NCBI GenBank assembly: GCA_035650215.1
Contig: DASRIC010000055.1
Span: 1 to 64,000 of the forward strand
DNA: 64,000 nt
Source: JACVRW01 sp035650215
GTDB lineage: Bacteria > Actinomycetota > Thermoleophilia > Solirubrobacterales > Thermoleophilaceae
Direction of reading: 5' to 3'
Shown: positions 7,946-16,932 of the stretch, one piece after another
Position numbering within the stretch: position 1 is the first letter of the stretch
Layout: each line of letters opens with the position of its first letter
Notes under the pieces: model-generated
Databases searched by the model: none
Told to the model about the DNA's origin: nothing
The model's input: only the letters and a program-made list of their open reading frames with translations
Program-made: the position numbers and the translations under genes

Positions 7946-9237
7946 TGGTACCCCCGGGGGCCGCCACCAACGGGCGGCCGCTGGCTACGCGCGCGTCCGA
8001 GCTCGTGCGCTTCGCCACGGCCGGCTCGGTCGACGACGGCAAGTCGACCCTTATCGGCCGCCTGCTGTTCGACACAAAGTCGATCTTCGAGGACCAGCTC
8101 GAGCACGTGGAGCGCACCTCCGAGCAGCGCGGCGACGGCTACGTGAACCTCGCCCTGCTCACGGACGGGCTGCGCGCCGAGCGCGAGCAGGGCATCACGA
8201 TCGACGTGGCCTACCGCTACTTCCACACCCCGCGGCGCAAGTTCATCATCGCCGACACGCCCGGCCACGAGCAGTACACGCGCAACATGGTCACGGGCGC
8301 CTCCACCGCCGACCTCGCGCTGATCCTGATCGACGCGCGCAAGGGCGTTGTCGAGCAGTCGCGCCGCCACTCCTTCATCGCGTCCCTGCTGCGCATCCCG
8401 CACCTCGTGGTGTGCGTGAACAAGATGGACCTGGTCGACTGGGACCAGGAGGTGTTCGAGTCGATCTCGAGCGAGTTCGCCGGCTGGGCGGCCAAGCTCG
8501 ACATCCAGGACGTGACCTTCATCCCGATCTCGGCCCTCCACGGCGACAACGTGGTCGAGCGCTCGGAGCGCATGGCCTGGTACGAGGGCCCGTCGCTGCT
8601 CTACCACCTCGAGCACGTGCACGTGGCCTCCGACCGCAACCTCCAGGACGCGCGCTTCCCGGTCCAGTGGGTGGTCCGGCCGATGAACGACGAGCACCAC
8701 GACTACCGCGGCTACGCCGGCGAGGTGGCCTCCGGGGTCTTCCGCGTCGGTGACGAGGTGATCGTGCTGCCCTCCGGCATCGAGTCGCGGATCGCGGGCA
8801 TCGACACGTACGACGGCCCGCAGGACGAGGCGTTCCCGCCGCAGTCGGTCACGCTCCGACTGGAGGACGACGTGGACGTGTCCCGCGGCGACATGATCTG
8901 CCGCCCGCAAAACCGGCCCGTCGAGGCGCGCGAGGTGGAGGCGATGGTCTGCTGGATGGCCGAGCGGCCGCTCGAGGCGTCGGGCCGCTTCCGCATCAAG
9001 CACACCACCCGCACGGTGCTCGCCAAGGCGGACGAGCTGCGCTACCGGATCGACGTGAACACCCTGCACCGCGACGAGGCGGCCGCCGGCCTCGGCCTCA
9101 ACGAGATCGGCCGGCTGCGGCTGCGGCTGTCCTCGCCGCTGTTCGTCGACGAGTACCGGCGCAATCGTGCAACCGGCAGCTTCATCCTCATCGACGAGTC
9201 GACGAATGACACGGTCGGTGCGGGCATGGTCCTCTAG
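7945..9237 (+). CDS. cysN: Sulfate adenylyltransferase subunit 1 (GTPase)
   Basis: 430 aa from a GTG inside TAGTG, sharing one base with the cysD stop. EF-Tu-like GTPase: P-loop GSVDDGKSTLIGRL, switch II DTPGHEQYTRNM and base-recognition NKMD, followed by two beta-barrel domains. GTP hydrolysis drives APS formation by CysD. It is 430 aa with no fused APS kinase domain, consistent with an APS reductase route. The neighbouring permease starts 25 bp later. Confidence 0.93.
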   Translation: MVPPGAATNGRPLATRASELVRFATAGSVDDGKSTLIGRLLFDTKSIFEDQLEHVERTSEQRGDGYVNLALLTDGLRAEREQGITIDVAYRYFHTPRRKFIIADTPGHEQYTRNMVTGASTADLALILIDARKGVVEQSRRHSFIASLLRIPHLVVCVNKMDLVDWDQEVFESISSEFAGWAAKLDIQDVTFIPISALHGDNVVERSERMAWYEGPSLLYHLEHVHVASDRNLQDARFPVQWVVRPMNDEHHDYRGYAGEVASGVFRVGDEVIVLPSGIESRIAGIDTYDGPQDEAFPPQSVTLRLEDDVDVSRGDMICRPQNRPVEAREVEAMVCWMAERPLEASGRFRIKHTTRTVLAKADELRYRIDVNTLHRDEAAAGLGLNEIGRLRLRLSSPLFVDEYRRNRATGSFILIDESTNDTVGAGMVL

Positions 9238-9262
9238 CGGTTGTCGCTCTAGGCTCCCGGCG

Positions 9263-10192
9263 ATGGACATCGCCCTCATAGGCTTCGGCCTCGGGGTCGG
9301 CATCCTGGTTGGAATGACGGGCATCGGCGGCGGCTCGCTGATGACGCCGATGCTGATCCTCGTGTTCGGCGTCACGCCTGTGACGGCGATCGGAACCGAC
9401 CTCGCCTACGCGGCCGTGACGAAGACGGTCGGGGGCTACAAGCACTGGACGCAGAAGACCGTCGACCTCCGGCTCTCGAGCTGGATGGCGATCGGCTCGG
9501 TGCCCGCGGCGGTGGGCGGCGTGTACGTTCTGGGCCTGATCGAGGACGCGGCGGGGCGCGACTTCGACGACCTGCTGCTCACCATCCTCGCCTGCGCGCT
9601 GCTCCTCACGGGAGCGGCCACGCTCGTGCGCGCCTTCCTCAAGTCGATGCACGAGCGCGAGCGCGACACCATCGAGCTGGAGACGCGGCACAAGGTGGCG
9701 GCCGTGGTGCTCGGCATGTGCGTGGGCTTCGTGCTCGGCATCACCTCGGCCGGCAGCGGCGCGCTGATCGCCGTCGGGCTGATCCTGCTGTTCCGGCTCA
9801 CGCCCACGCGCGTGGTCGGCACCGACGTCTTCCACGCGGCGATCCTGCTCTGGGCAGCCGGCATGGCCCACATTGTGGCGGGCAACGTGGACTTCGGCCT
9901 CGCTCTCAACATCCTTGTCGGGTCGATCCCCGGCGTGTGGCTCGGCAGCCACTGGTCGGTACGGGTGGAGCCCGCCGTGCTGCGCACCACGCTCGCGCTC
10001 GTGCTGATCGGCGCGGGCCTCGCGCTCCTCATCAAGGCCGGCCTTGGGATCCCCACCTGGGTGCTGATCCCGTTCCCGCTCGGCGTGGTGATCCTGTTGA
10101 TCGTGACGATGGTGCGGGCCCGGCGCGCGCGCGAGACCAGGGCAGCCGCTGCCGCCGCCGCGCGGCCGGAACCCACTGCTGCGAGCCCATGA
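9263..10192 (+). CDS. TauE/SafE family sulfur anion permease
   Basis: 309 aa, about eight hydrophobic helices. Family signature in the first and central helices: GMTGIGGGSLMTPMLIL, TDLAYAAVTKTVGG, then the repeat-half signature LGITSAGSGALIAVGLILLF. The inner membrane family moves sulfite, sulfate, sulfoacetate or other small organosulfur anions. At the end of the cys operon it probably imports sulfate or exports excess sulfite; direction and substrate are inference. Its TGA overlaps the ATG of the DAHP synthase gene. Confidence 0.85.
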   Translation: MDIALIGFGLGVGILVGMTGIGGGSLMTPMLILVFGVTPVTAIGTDLAYAAVTKTVGGYKHWTQKTVDLRLSSWMAIGSVPAAVGGVYVLGLIEDAAGRDFDDLLLTILACALLLTGAATLVRAFLKSMHERERDTIELETRHKVAAVVLGMCVGFVLGITSAGSGALIAVGLILLFRLTPTRVVGTDVFHAAILLWAAGMAHIVAGNVDFGLALNILVGSIPGVWLGSHWSVRVEPAVLRTTLALVLIGAGLALLIKAGLGIPTWVLIPFPLGVVILLIVTMVRARRARETRAAAAAAARPEPTAASP

Positions 10193-11211
10193 TGGTCGTG
10201 ATGACACCCGAGGCCACGCCCGCGCAGATCGACGCGGTGGTGGCCAAGCTCGAGGCCCGCGGCGTGCACGCGAAGGTCATGCCGGGCGAGCTGACCACGG
10301 CGATCGGCGCGATCGGGGATCCCGAGGGCGTGCGCGAGCTCGGCCTCGAGGGGCTGCCCGGGGTCGACCAGGTGATCCCGATCTCGCGGCCCTACAAGCT
10401 GGCCTCGAGCGAGCTCTCCCACCACGCGTCCACGAGCTTCGCCGTCGACGGGCGGGTGGTGGGCGGCGGCGGCACGTTCTGCCTGATCGCGGGCCCCTGC
10501 ACGGTCGAGACGCCGGAGCAGACGCTCACGGTCGCGCGGGCGGTGGCGGCCGGCGGCGCCTCGATGCTGCGCGGCGGCGCCTTCAAGCCGCGCACCTCGC
10601 CGTTCTCGTTCCAGGGGCTGGGTGGCGAGGCCCTCTCGATCCTGCGCTCGGTGCGCGAGGAGACCGGCCTGCCGGTGGTGAGCGAGCTGACCTCGACCGA
10701 GCACGCCGACCTGTTCGCCGACGCGGTGGACGTGATTCAGGTGGGCGAGCGCAACATGCAGAACTACGGCCTGCTCGAGGTGGTGGGCAAGATGGGCAAG
10801 CCCGTGCTGCTCAAGCGCGGCCTCTCCTCGACGCTCGACGAGCTCCTGCAGGCGGCGGACTATGTGCTCAAGGAGGGCAACGAGCGCGTGATCCTGTGCG
10901 AGCGCGGCATCCGCACCTTCGAGCGGGCGATGCGCTTCACGCTCGACCTCGGCGCGGTGCCCTGGCTCAAGCTCCACACCCATCTGCCCGTGATCGTGGA
11001 TCCCTCACACGCCTCCGGCGACCGGCGCCTGGTGGGCCCGCTCTCGCGAGCGGCGGCGGCCGTGGGCGCGGACGGCATCATCGTCGAGGTGGCCGACGAC
11101 CCCGAGGCGGCGCTGTGCGACGGGCCGCAGCAGCTCTACGCCCGCGACTTCGCCGAGTTCGCGTCCGAGGTGGCCGCGCACGCGGGGCTCGTGGGCCGCG
11201 AGCTGGCGTAG
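10189..11211 (+). CDS. 3-deoxy-7-phosphoheptulonate (DAHP) synthase, type I beta
   Basis: 340 aa from ATG 10189 (a second ATG follows immediately). The N-terminal ~70 residues form a ferredoxin-like regulatory domain (MVVMTPEATPAQIDAV), as in Thermotoga-type DAHP synthases. The TIM barrel has LIAGPCTVETPEQ, MLRGGAFKPRTSPFSFQG, VILCERGIRTFE and PVIVDPSHASGDR, carrying the metal and phosphate ligands. It catalyses the first step of aromatic amino acid synthesis. The overlap with the permease stop suggests cotranscription with the sulfur operon, an unusual pairing. Confidence 0.9.
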   Translation: MMVVMTPEATPAQIDAVVAKLEARGVHAKVMPGELTTAIGAIGDPEGVRELGLEGLPGVDQVIPISRPYKLASSELSHHASTSFAVDGRVVGGGGTFCLIAGPCTVETPEQTLTVARAVAAGGASMLRGGAFKPRTSPFSFQGLGGEALSILRSVREETGLPVVSELTSTEHADLFADAVDVIQVGERNMQNYGLLEVVGKMGKPVLLKRGLSSTLDELLQAADYVLKEGNERVILCERGIRTFERAMRFTLDLGAVPWLKLHTHLPVIVDPSHASGDRRLVGPLSRAAAAVGADGIIVEVADDPEAALCDGPQQLYARDFAEFASEVAAHAGLVGRELA

Positions 11212-11231
11212 CTTCCCGATGGTCGTGCGAT

Positions 11232-11252
11232 CGACGTTCAATATTGACGTCG
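11232..11252. promoter_or_regulatory. AT-centred dyad upstream of the P450 gene
   Basis: CGACG and CGTCG arms flank the perfect decamer TCAATATTGA (11238-11247), with one extra T. It lies 21 bp after the DAHP synthase stop in the only AT-rich spot of this gap. It could be an operator half or a weak hairpin; its relation to the tandem operators 60 bp downstream is unknown. Confidence 0.3.
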
Positions 11253-11303
11253 CTCGCACTACCGACGAGTCCCGACGCGGCTGTGAGCGAGTCCCGGGTT
11301 GCA

Positions 11304-11334
11304 TACCGAGCGGTACCCCGATACCGTCTGGTAT
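11304..11334. promoter_or_regulatory. Tandem TetR-type operators at the P450 start
   Basis: Two perfect short palindromes: TACCG-AG-CGGTA (11304-11315) and ATACC-GTCT-GGTAT (11321-11334). They share the TACC/GGTA core, with centres 18 bp apart, and the second abuts the GTG start at 11335. A TetR regulator gene ends this two-gene unit. The simplest reading is autorepression of the P450-TetR operon by binding over the translation or transcription start. Confidence 0.6.
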
Positions 11335-12660
11335 GTGAATACCGCGAGCCTGCCGCCCGGCCCGAGCGCGCCGCGCGCACTGCAGACCGCGCGCTGGCTC
11401 GTGCGCCCCTCGGCCTACATGGAGGACTGCCGGCGCCGCTACGGGGAGTCGTTCACGCTCAAGGTCGCCCACGAGGGCACCTGGGTGTTCATCACCGACC
11501 CGGACGCGATCAAACAGGTCTTCACCGGCGACCCGCGGCTGCTGCACGCCGGCGAGGCGGCAGTGATCCTGCTGCCGGTGGTGGGCAGCAACTCGGTGCT
11601 GCTGCTCGACGAGGCCGCGCACATGCGCCAGCGCAAGCTGATGCTGCCGCCCTTCCACGGCGAGCGGCTGCGCGGCTACGCGGACGCGATGGAGCAGGTG
11701 GCCGAGGCGGAGATAGAACGCTGGCCGCTCGGCGAGCCGTTCCGCACGCTGCCGCGCATGCAGGCGCTCACCCTCGAGGTGATCATGCGCACGGTCTTCG
11801 GCGTGCAGGACGAGGAGCGCAAGGCCCGGCTGGGCGCCGCGCTCAGCGAGATCATCGGCTGGGCCACCGATCCCCGCCGGATGGCCCTGCTGGCCGCGCT
11901 GGGCCCCCATCGCACCGCGCGGCTGCGCCTGTTCCGGCGCATGCTCGAGCCCTCCGACGAGCTGATCTACGACGAGATCCGCGAGCGCCGCCGCGCGGGC
12001 GACCTTGCGGAGCGCGACGACATCATGTCCCTGCTCCTCCAGGCGGAGCACGACGACGGCAGCGCCATGTCCGACACCGAACTGCGCGACGAGCTCATGA
12101 CGCTGCTGATCGCGGGCCACGAGACCACCGCCACCGGGGTGGCTTGGGCGCTCGAGCGGCTTGTGCGCCACCCCGGGATCCTCGAGCGGCTCGGCGAGGA
12201 CGACAAGTACGCCGACGCGGTGGTCAAGGAGACGCTGCGGCTGCGGCCGCCCGTCGGGATCGTGGTGCGCAGACTCGCCGAGTCGATGGAGATCGGCGGC
12301 CGCACGCTGCCGGCCGGCTCGGCCGTAGCACCGTGCATCTACCTGCTGCACCGCCGCGCGGACATCTATCCGGAGCCGCTGCGCTTCCGCCCCGAGCGCT
12401 TCCTCGAAGGGCAGGGCGGCACCTACACGTGGATCCCGTTCGGGGGCGGCGTGCGCCGCTGCCTGGGCGCGAGCTTCGCCCAGCTCGAGATGCGGATCGT
12501 GCTGCAGGCGGTGGCCCGCCGGCTCGAGCTGCGGAGGGCCGGGGGGCCGCCCGAGCGCATCAACCGGCGCGGGATCCTCCTCGTGCCCGCCCGCGGCGGC
12601 GAGATCGTGGCGAGGGCCCGCCGGCCGGCCGGACGCGGCGCGGCGCCCCTGGCCGCCTGA
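11335..12660 (+). CDS. Cytochrome P450
   Basis: 441 aa from GTG 11335. A TTG at 11299 would also be in frame, but it would put the operator palindromes in coding sequence. I-helix oxygen motif AGHETTATGVAWAL, K-helix KETLRLRPP (ExxR), and heme loop WIPFGGGVRRCLGASFAQ with the axial cysteine. No membrane anchor, so it is a soluble class I enzyme needing a separate ferredoxin; none is adjacent. Substrate unknown. Its TGA overlaps the ATG of the TetR gene, and tandem palindromes lie at its start, so expression is probably inducible. Confidence 0.88.
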   Translation: MNTASLPPGPSAPRALQTARWLVRPSAYMEDCRRRYGESFTLKVAHEGTWVFITDPDAIKQVFTGDPRLLHAGEAAVILLPVVGSNSVLLLDEAAHMRQRKLMLPPFHGERLRGYADAMEQVAEAEIERWPLGEPFRTLPRMQALTLEVIMRTVFGVQDEERKARLGAALSEIIGWATDPRRMALLAALGPHRTARLRLFRRMLEPSDELIYDEIRERRRAGDLAERDDIMSLLLQAEHDDGSAMSDTELRDELMTLLIAGHETTATGVAWALERLVRHPGILERLGEDDKYADAVVKETLRLRPPVGIVVRRLAESMEIGGRTLPAGSAVAPCIYLLHRRADIYPEPLRFRPERFLEGQGGTYTWIPFGGGVRRCLGASFAQLEMRIVLQAVARRLELRRAGGPPERINRRGILLVPARGGEIVARARRPAGRGAAPLAA

Positions 12661-13271
12661 TGGCCGAGCCGCGCCTGACGCGCAAGGAGCGCCAGGAGCA
12701 CACCCGCGCCCGGCTGATGAGCTCCGCCGCGCGAGTGGCCGCGCGCCGCGGCCTCGAGGGAGCCTCCCTCGACGAGGTTGCCGAGGAGGCGGGCTACACC
12801 AAGGGCGCCGTGTACGCGAACTTCGCCGGCAAGGAGGACCTCTTCCTCGCGATGCTGGACGCGCGCTTCGCCGATCGCCTCGCCGAGCTCGATCGTGTGC
12901 TGGCCGTGGACGCGCCTCCCGAGGAGCAGGCCCGCCGGGCCGCCAGGGACTTCATCGCCGCGATCGAGGCCGAGCCCGAGTGGGAGCGCCTGTTCTTCGA
13001 GTTCGCCGTATACGCCTCTCGCAACGAGGGCTTCCGGCGTGAGCTCGTTGCGCGCTACCGCGCCCTTCGGGAACGCATCGCCGAACTGCTCGAGCGTCGC
13101 GCCCGGGAGCTCGGCATCGAGCCCTCGGTGCCCCCGGACCAGGTGGCCACGATGACGTTCGCGATGGCCAACGGCATCGGCCTCGAGCGGCTGCTCGAGC
13201 CGGAGGCGGTGCCGGACGAGCTCTACCCGACCATGATGGCCACGTTCTTCGCGGGGCTGCGGGCCGGCTGA
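12660..13271 (+). CDS. TetR family regulator of the P450 unit
   Basis: 203 aa, starting in the TGATG overlap with the P450 stop. N-terminal helix-turn-helix: RARLMSSAARVAARRG then ASLDEVAEEAGYTKGAVYANFAGKEDLF, the classic TetR recognition region, followed by a helical ligand domain. The likely target is the tandem TACC/GGTA operator before the P450. Its last 49 bp overlap the end of the convergent hydrolase gene. Confidence 0.85.
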   Translation: MAEPRLTRKERQEHTRARLMSSAARVAARRGLEGASLDEVAEEAGYTKGAVYANFAGKEDLFLAMLDARFADRLAELDRVLAVDAPPEEQARRAARDFIAAIEAEPEWERLFFEFAVYASRNEGFRRELVARYRALRERIAELLERRARELGIEPSVPPDQVATMTFAMANGIGLERLLEPEAVPDELYPTMMATFFAGLRAG

Positions 13272-15121
13272 GCGGCCGCGCTCGCCCCGCTCAGGATCCC
13301 GATCCGGATCGTGCCGCGCACGCGGCGGCCGCCGAGGCGGCCGGTCACCCGGTTGCCCGCCAGCCGGATGCGCCCGTTCGGTCCGCCCGGCCCGGATATG
13401 CGCAGCGTGCCGCGCTGGCTGGCCTGGCCGAAGCGCCTGATCCGCCCGGTCAGCCGCACACCCGGCACAAGCTCGACCCGGTCGAGGACCAGCGGCACGC
13501 CCGTCCAGTTCCAGCGCCCGCCGCGCAGCCCGGCGCCGCGCGCTGGACCGAACGCTGCCAGGAAGTCCTCGGCTACGTCGAGCAGCGTGAGCTCCACGGC
13601 GCCGATCACGCGGCCGCGCGCCCCGGCGGGCCCTCTTCGCGGCGCCTCACCGAGCGAGGCCGGCAGCGGCCCGCCCGGCGGGAACAGCGTGCGCGTGCGC
13701 GGACAGCTGGGGCGCACCTGGCGCCCGAGGAGGAAGCCGCGCATCGCCCTCACGGTGCAGCCGGTCACGTCCGCGCTGAGCGTCGAGTGGCCGGTGTTCG
13801 GCGCCACGAGGACCTGCGCGCGCGGCCAGAGCGCGTCCGCGCGGCCCGCCGACTCGATCGAGGTGCGCACGTCGAACTCGCCCTCGAGCATCAGGACGGG
13901 CACGTCCGGCAGCGGCCCCGGGAGCGGCTCGGGCGCGGGCGCGGCCTCCGGCCAGCGGCGGCACATGCGGATGAAGTCGTTGGCCGCCGCCGTGAAGGCG
14001 TCGAAGGGGCGAAGCGCCGCCGGCGGGATCAGCGACACGGCATCGGCGATCGAACCGAGGCGCGCCTGGGGCGCGGAGAAGCGCGTCCAGGGGAAGCGCG
14101 TCTCCTCGCACACCGTTGCCGCGTAGAGGCCCGAGCTGAACTCGCGCGGCGTGCCGCTGCTCTCGCTCACGATGGCGCGGCGGCGCAGGCGCAGGATTGG
14201 TGCCGGGTCGCCCCGCAGCGCCGACACCACGGCGGCCGGATAGGCGGCGCGCGAAACGTCGTCGAGATCGCCCGCCACGAGGGTGAAGAAGAGCTCTTCG
14301 CGGGTAAGGCGCGCGGGGCGCACGCGACCGTCCGGCAGCGCCACGCGGCCCCGGAGCGGGGCCTCGGCAAGCCGCGCCACGAGCCTCTCGGTGTCCGTCA
14401 CCGGGTCGGGCGTGAAGCGGCGGCAGCGCGAGCGGCACACCGAGCGCAGCACCCGCGGGATCGCTGTGAACATGTCGCGGTAGAACGGGTCCCAGCCGGC
14501 CGGATCGAGTACCGAGTCGAGCACCAGGCGGCCGACCCGGGTCGGGTAGCGGGCGGCGTACGCCTGGGCGACGAACGTGCCGTAGGACACCCCGATGAGC
14601 GTCAGCCGGCGGGCGCCGAGCGCGGCGCGCAGCGTCTCGATGTCCTCCACGCTGTCGACCGTGCGGTAGAGGCCGCGCCTCGAGCCCAGCCGGCGGGCGC
14701 AGTCGGCGGCCTCGGCGCCGGCGTCGATCAGGCTCGCCCCCTCGAGTGACGGGCAGCGCAGCAGGCCGGAGCTCCCGGTGCCGCGCTGGTCGAAGGCCAC
14801 GATGTCGTAGCCCGGCAGCAGCCGGGCGAAGTCCCGGTAGCTGGCCGGCGAGGGCGGACCGCCGAAGGCGGTGGTGCCCGGCTGCCCCGGTCCGCCCGCG
14901 AGCAGCAGCGCGACGCCGCGGTGCGGTGCGCCGGCCGCCCGCCGGCGCTCGACGTACAGCGACAAGCGGCCGGGCTGGCTGCCGGACCGGTCGAGCGGCA
15001 CGCTGAGCCGGGCGCACCCCACACCGTTGCAGCTCCGGAAGCGGAGCCCCGCCTCGGCGGCCGGCGCGAACGCGGTGAGCGCGGCCGTCACGCAGGCGAG
15101 GACCAGGAACGTGCGACGCAC
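13223..15121 (-). CDS. Exported alpha/beta hydrolase (tripeptidyl-aminopeptidase-like)
   Basis: 632 aa with a signal peptide (residues 1-24, cut near AEA|GLRF). Catalytic features: LLLAGGPGQPG oxyanion region, FDQRGTGSSG, nucleophile elbow GVSYGTFVAQ, Asp in LEGEFDVRTS and His in APNTGHSTL. This is the SlpD/Tap-like group that cuts N-terminal tripeptides or acts as an esterase outside the cell. It is about 130 residues longer than usual: a beta-rich, Arg/Gly-rich C-terminal module follows the TAP-like tail. The 3' end overlaps the convergent TetR gene by 49 bp. Confidence 0.83.
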   Translation of the reverse strand: MRRTFLVLACVTAALTAFAPAAEAGLRFRSCNGVGCARLSVPLDRSGSQPGRLSLYVERRRAAGAPHRGVALLLAGGPGQPGTTAFGGPPSPASYRDFARLLPGYDIVAFDQRGTGSSGLLRCPSLEGASLIDAGAEAADCARRLGSRRGLYRTVDSVEDIETLRAALGARRLTLIGVSYGTFVAQAYAARYPTRVGRLVLDSVLDPAGWDPFYRDMFTAIPRVLRSVCRSRCRRFTPDPVTDTERLVARLAEAPLRGRVALPDGRVRPARLTREELFFTLVAGDLDDVSRAAYPAAVVSALRGDPAPILRLRRRAIVSESSGTPREFSSGLYAATVCEETRFPWTRFSAPQARLGSIADAVSLIPPAALRPFDAFTAAANDFIRMCRRWPEAAPAPEPLPGPLPDVPVLMLEGEFDVRTSIESAGRADALWPRAQVLVAPNTGHSTLSADVTGCTVRAMRGFLLGRQVRPSCPRTRTLFPPGGPLPASLGEAPRRGPAGARGRVIGAVELTLLDVAEDFLAAFGPARGAGLRGGRWNWTGVPLVLDRVELVPGVRLTGRIRRFGQASQRGTLRISGPGGPNGRIRLAGNRVTGRLGGRRVRGTIRIGILSGASAAAQPARSPAKNVAIMVG

Positions 15122-15160
15122 GCCTCGATTATGCCTGCGTCGATAACCTCCCCGCCCCTC

Positions 15161-16918
15161 ATGTTCGAGAAGGTCCTAGTCGCCAACCGCGGCGAGATCG
15201 CCATCCGGGTGATGCGCACGCTGGAGGAGCTCGGCATCGAGAGCGTGGCGGTGTACTCGGAGCCGGACCGCGATGCTCCCCACGCCCGCCGCGCGGGCGA
15301 GGCCTACCTGCTCGGCCCGGGGCCCGCCAACGAGAGCTACCTGGTGGTCGAGAAGATCATCGAAGTGGCCCGCCAGTCGGGCGCCGAGGCGATCCATCCG
15401 GGCTACGGCTTCCTGGCCGAGAACGCCGGCTTCGCGAAGGCCTGCGAGGAGGCGGGCATCGTCTTCATCGGCCCTCCCGCGAGCGCGATCGAGGCGATGG
15501 GCTCGAAGACCGCGGCGCGCGAGATCATGCGCGACGCCGGCGTGCCGATCGTGCCGGGCACAACCGACCCGGTGGCGACCGTGGAAGACGCTCGCACGAT
15601 CATCGACGAGTCGGTGGGCTACCCCGTGGCCATCAAGGCGGCCGGCGGCGGTGGCGGCAAGGGCTTCCGGGTCGCGCAGTCCGAGGACGAGCTGGAGGCC
15701 GCCTTCGAGGGCGCCGCGCGCGAGGGCGAGAAGTTCTTCTCGGACGCCACGGTGTACGTGGAGCGCTACCTGCCGGACCCGCGGCACGTCGAGGTGCAGG
15801 TGCTCGCGGACTCGCACGGCGACGTGATCCACCTCTTCGAGCGCGACTGCTCGGTCCAGCGCCGCCACCAGAAGCTGATAGAGGAGTCGCCCGCGCCGGC
15901 GGTCGATCCGGAGCTGCGCGAGCGCATCGGCAAGATCGGGACCGAGGCCGCGCGCGCCGTGGGCTACCGCTCCGCGGGCACGGTCGAGGGGCTGCTCCAG
16001 GACGGCGAGTACTTCTTCCTCGAGATGAACACGCGCGTGCAGGTGGAGCACTGCGTGACCGAGATGGTCACCGGCATCGACATCGTGCGCGAGCAGATCA
16101 AGATCGCCGCCGGCGAGCCGCTCGGCTACGCCCAGGAGGACGTGCAGCTCCGCGGGCACGCGATCGAGTGCCGCATCAACGCAGAGGACGCCTCCAAGAG
16201 GTTCGCCCCGGCTCCCGGGCGCGTGGGCTCCTACCGCGAGCCGGCCGGCCCGTTCGTGCGCGTGGACTCGGGCGCCGAGGAGGGCTACGAGGTGCTCCCG
16301 CTGTACGACCCGATGATCGCCAAGCTGATCGTCTGGGACGTGGACCGGGCGGCCTCCACCCGGCGCATGCTGCGCGCGCTCGGCGAGTACGAGATCGGCG
16401 ACCTGAAGACACTGATCCCCTTCCATCGGGCGCTGCTCGCCACCGAGCAGTGGGCGCGCGGGGAGACCTGCCGCGACCTCGTGGAGGACAGGGATTGGCT
16501 GAAGGAGCTCGCCTACCCCACAGCGGAGAAGCCGGCGGAGGACGAGGAGCAGGCCGAGAAGGTCGAGCGCGACTACGCGGTCGAGGTCTCCGGCCGCCGC
16601 TTCGACGTCAAGGTGATCGGCGACGCCGCGGCGCCCAACGGCGCGGCGCCCACCACGCGCAAGGCCCCCCGTCGCGAGAAGAAGGAAGGCGGCGGCGGCG
16701 GCGCGCCCGGCGAGCTGATCTCACCGCTCCAGGGCACCGTGCTCAAGGTGGTCGTGGAGCAGGGCGCAGAGGTGGAGGAAGGCGCGCTCGTGTGCGTGAT
16801 CGAGGCCATGAAGATGGAGAACGAGATCACCGCCCCGAGCGCCGGCACGGTCGAGGAGCTCGGCGTGGCGGAGGGCGGCGCGATCTCGACCGGCGACAGG
16901 ATCGCGGTCATCAAGTAG
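15161..16918 (+). CDS. Biotin carboxylase fused to biotin carboxyl carrier domain
   Basis: 585 aa from ATG 15161 (MFEKVLVANRGEIAIR, the standard N-terminus); ATG 15131 is an in-frame alternative. Biotin carboxylase with ATP-grasp glycine loop AAGGGGGKGFRVA, EMNTRVQVEH, and RINAED. An acidic/Lys linker leads to a biotinyl domain with the biotin-accepting lysine in EAMKMEN. This is the alpha subunit of an acyl-CoA carboxylase (acetyl- or propionyl-CoA). The carboxyltransferase is not in the window. The next gene starts 15 bp downstream. Confidence 0.92.
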   Translation: MFEKVLVANRGEIAIRVMRTLEELGIESVAVYSEPDRDAPHARRAGEAYLLGPGPANESYLVVEKIIEVARQSGAEAIHPGYGFLAENAGFAKACEEAGIVFIGPPASAIEAMGSKTAAREIMRDAGVPIVPGTTDPVATVEDARTIIDESVGYPVAIKAAGGGGGKGFRVAQSEDELEAAFEGAAREGEKFFSDATVYVERYLPDPRHVEVQVLADSHGDVIHLFERDCSVQRRHQKLIEESPAPAVDPELRERIGKIGTEAARAVGYRSAGTVEGLLQDGEYFFLEMNTRVQVEHCVTEMVTGIDIVREQIKIAAGEPLGYAQEDVQLRGHAIECRINAEDASKRFAPAPGRVGSYREPAGPFVRVDSGAEEGYEVLPLYDPMIAKLIVWDVDRAASTRRMLRALGEYEIGDLKTLIPFHRALLATEQWARGETCRDLVEDRDWLKELAYPTAEKPAEDEEQAEKVERDYAVEVSGRRFDVKVIGDAAAPNGAAPTTRKAPRREKKEGGGGGAPGELISPLQGTVLKVVVEQGAEVEEGALVCVIEAMKMENEITAPSAGTVEELGVAEGGAISTGDRIAVIK

Positions 16919-16932
16919 GACCGCGGGCCTCG

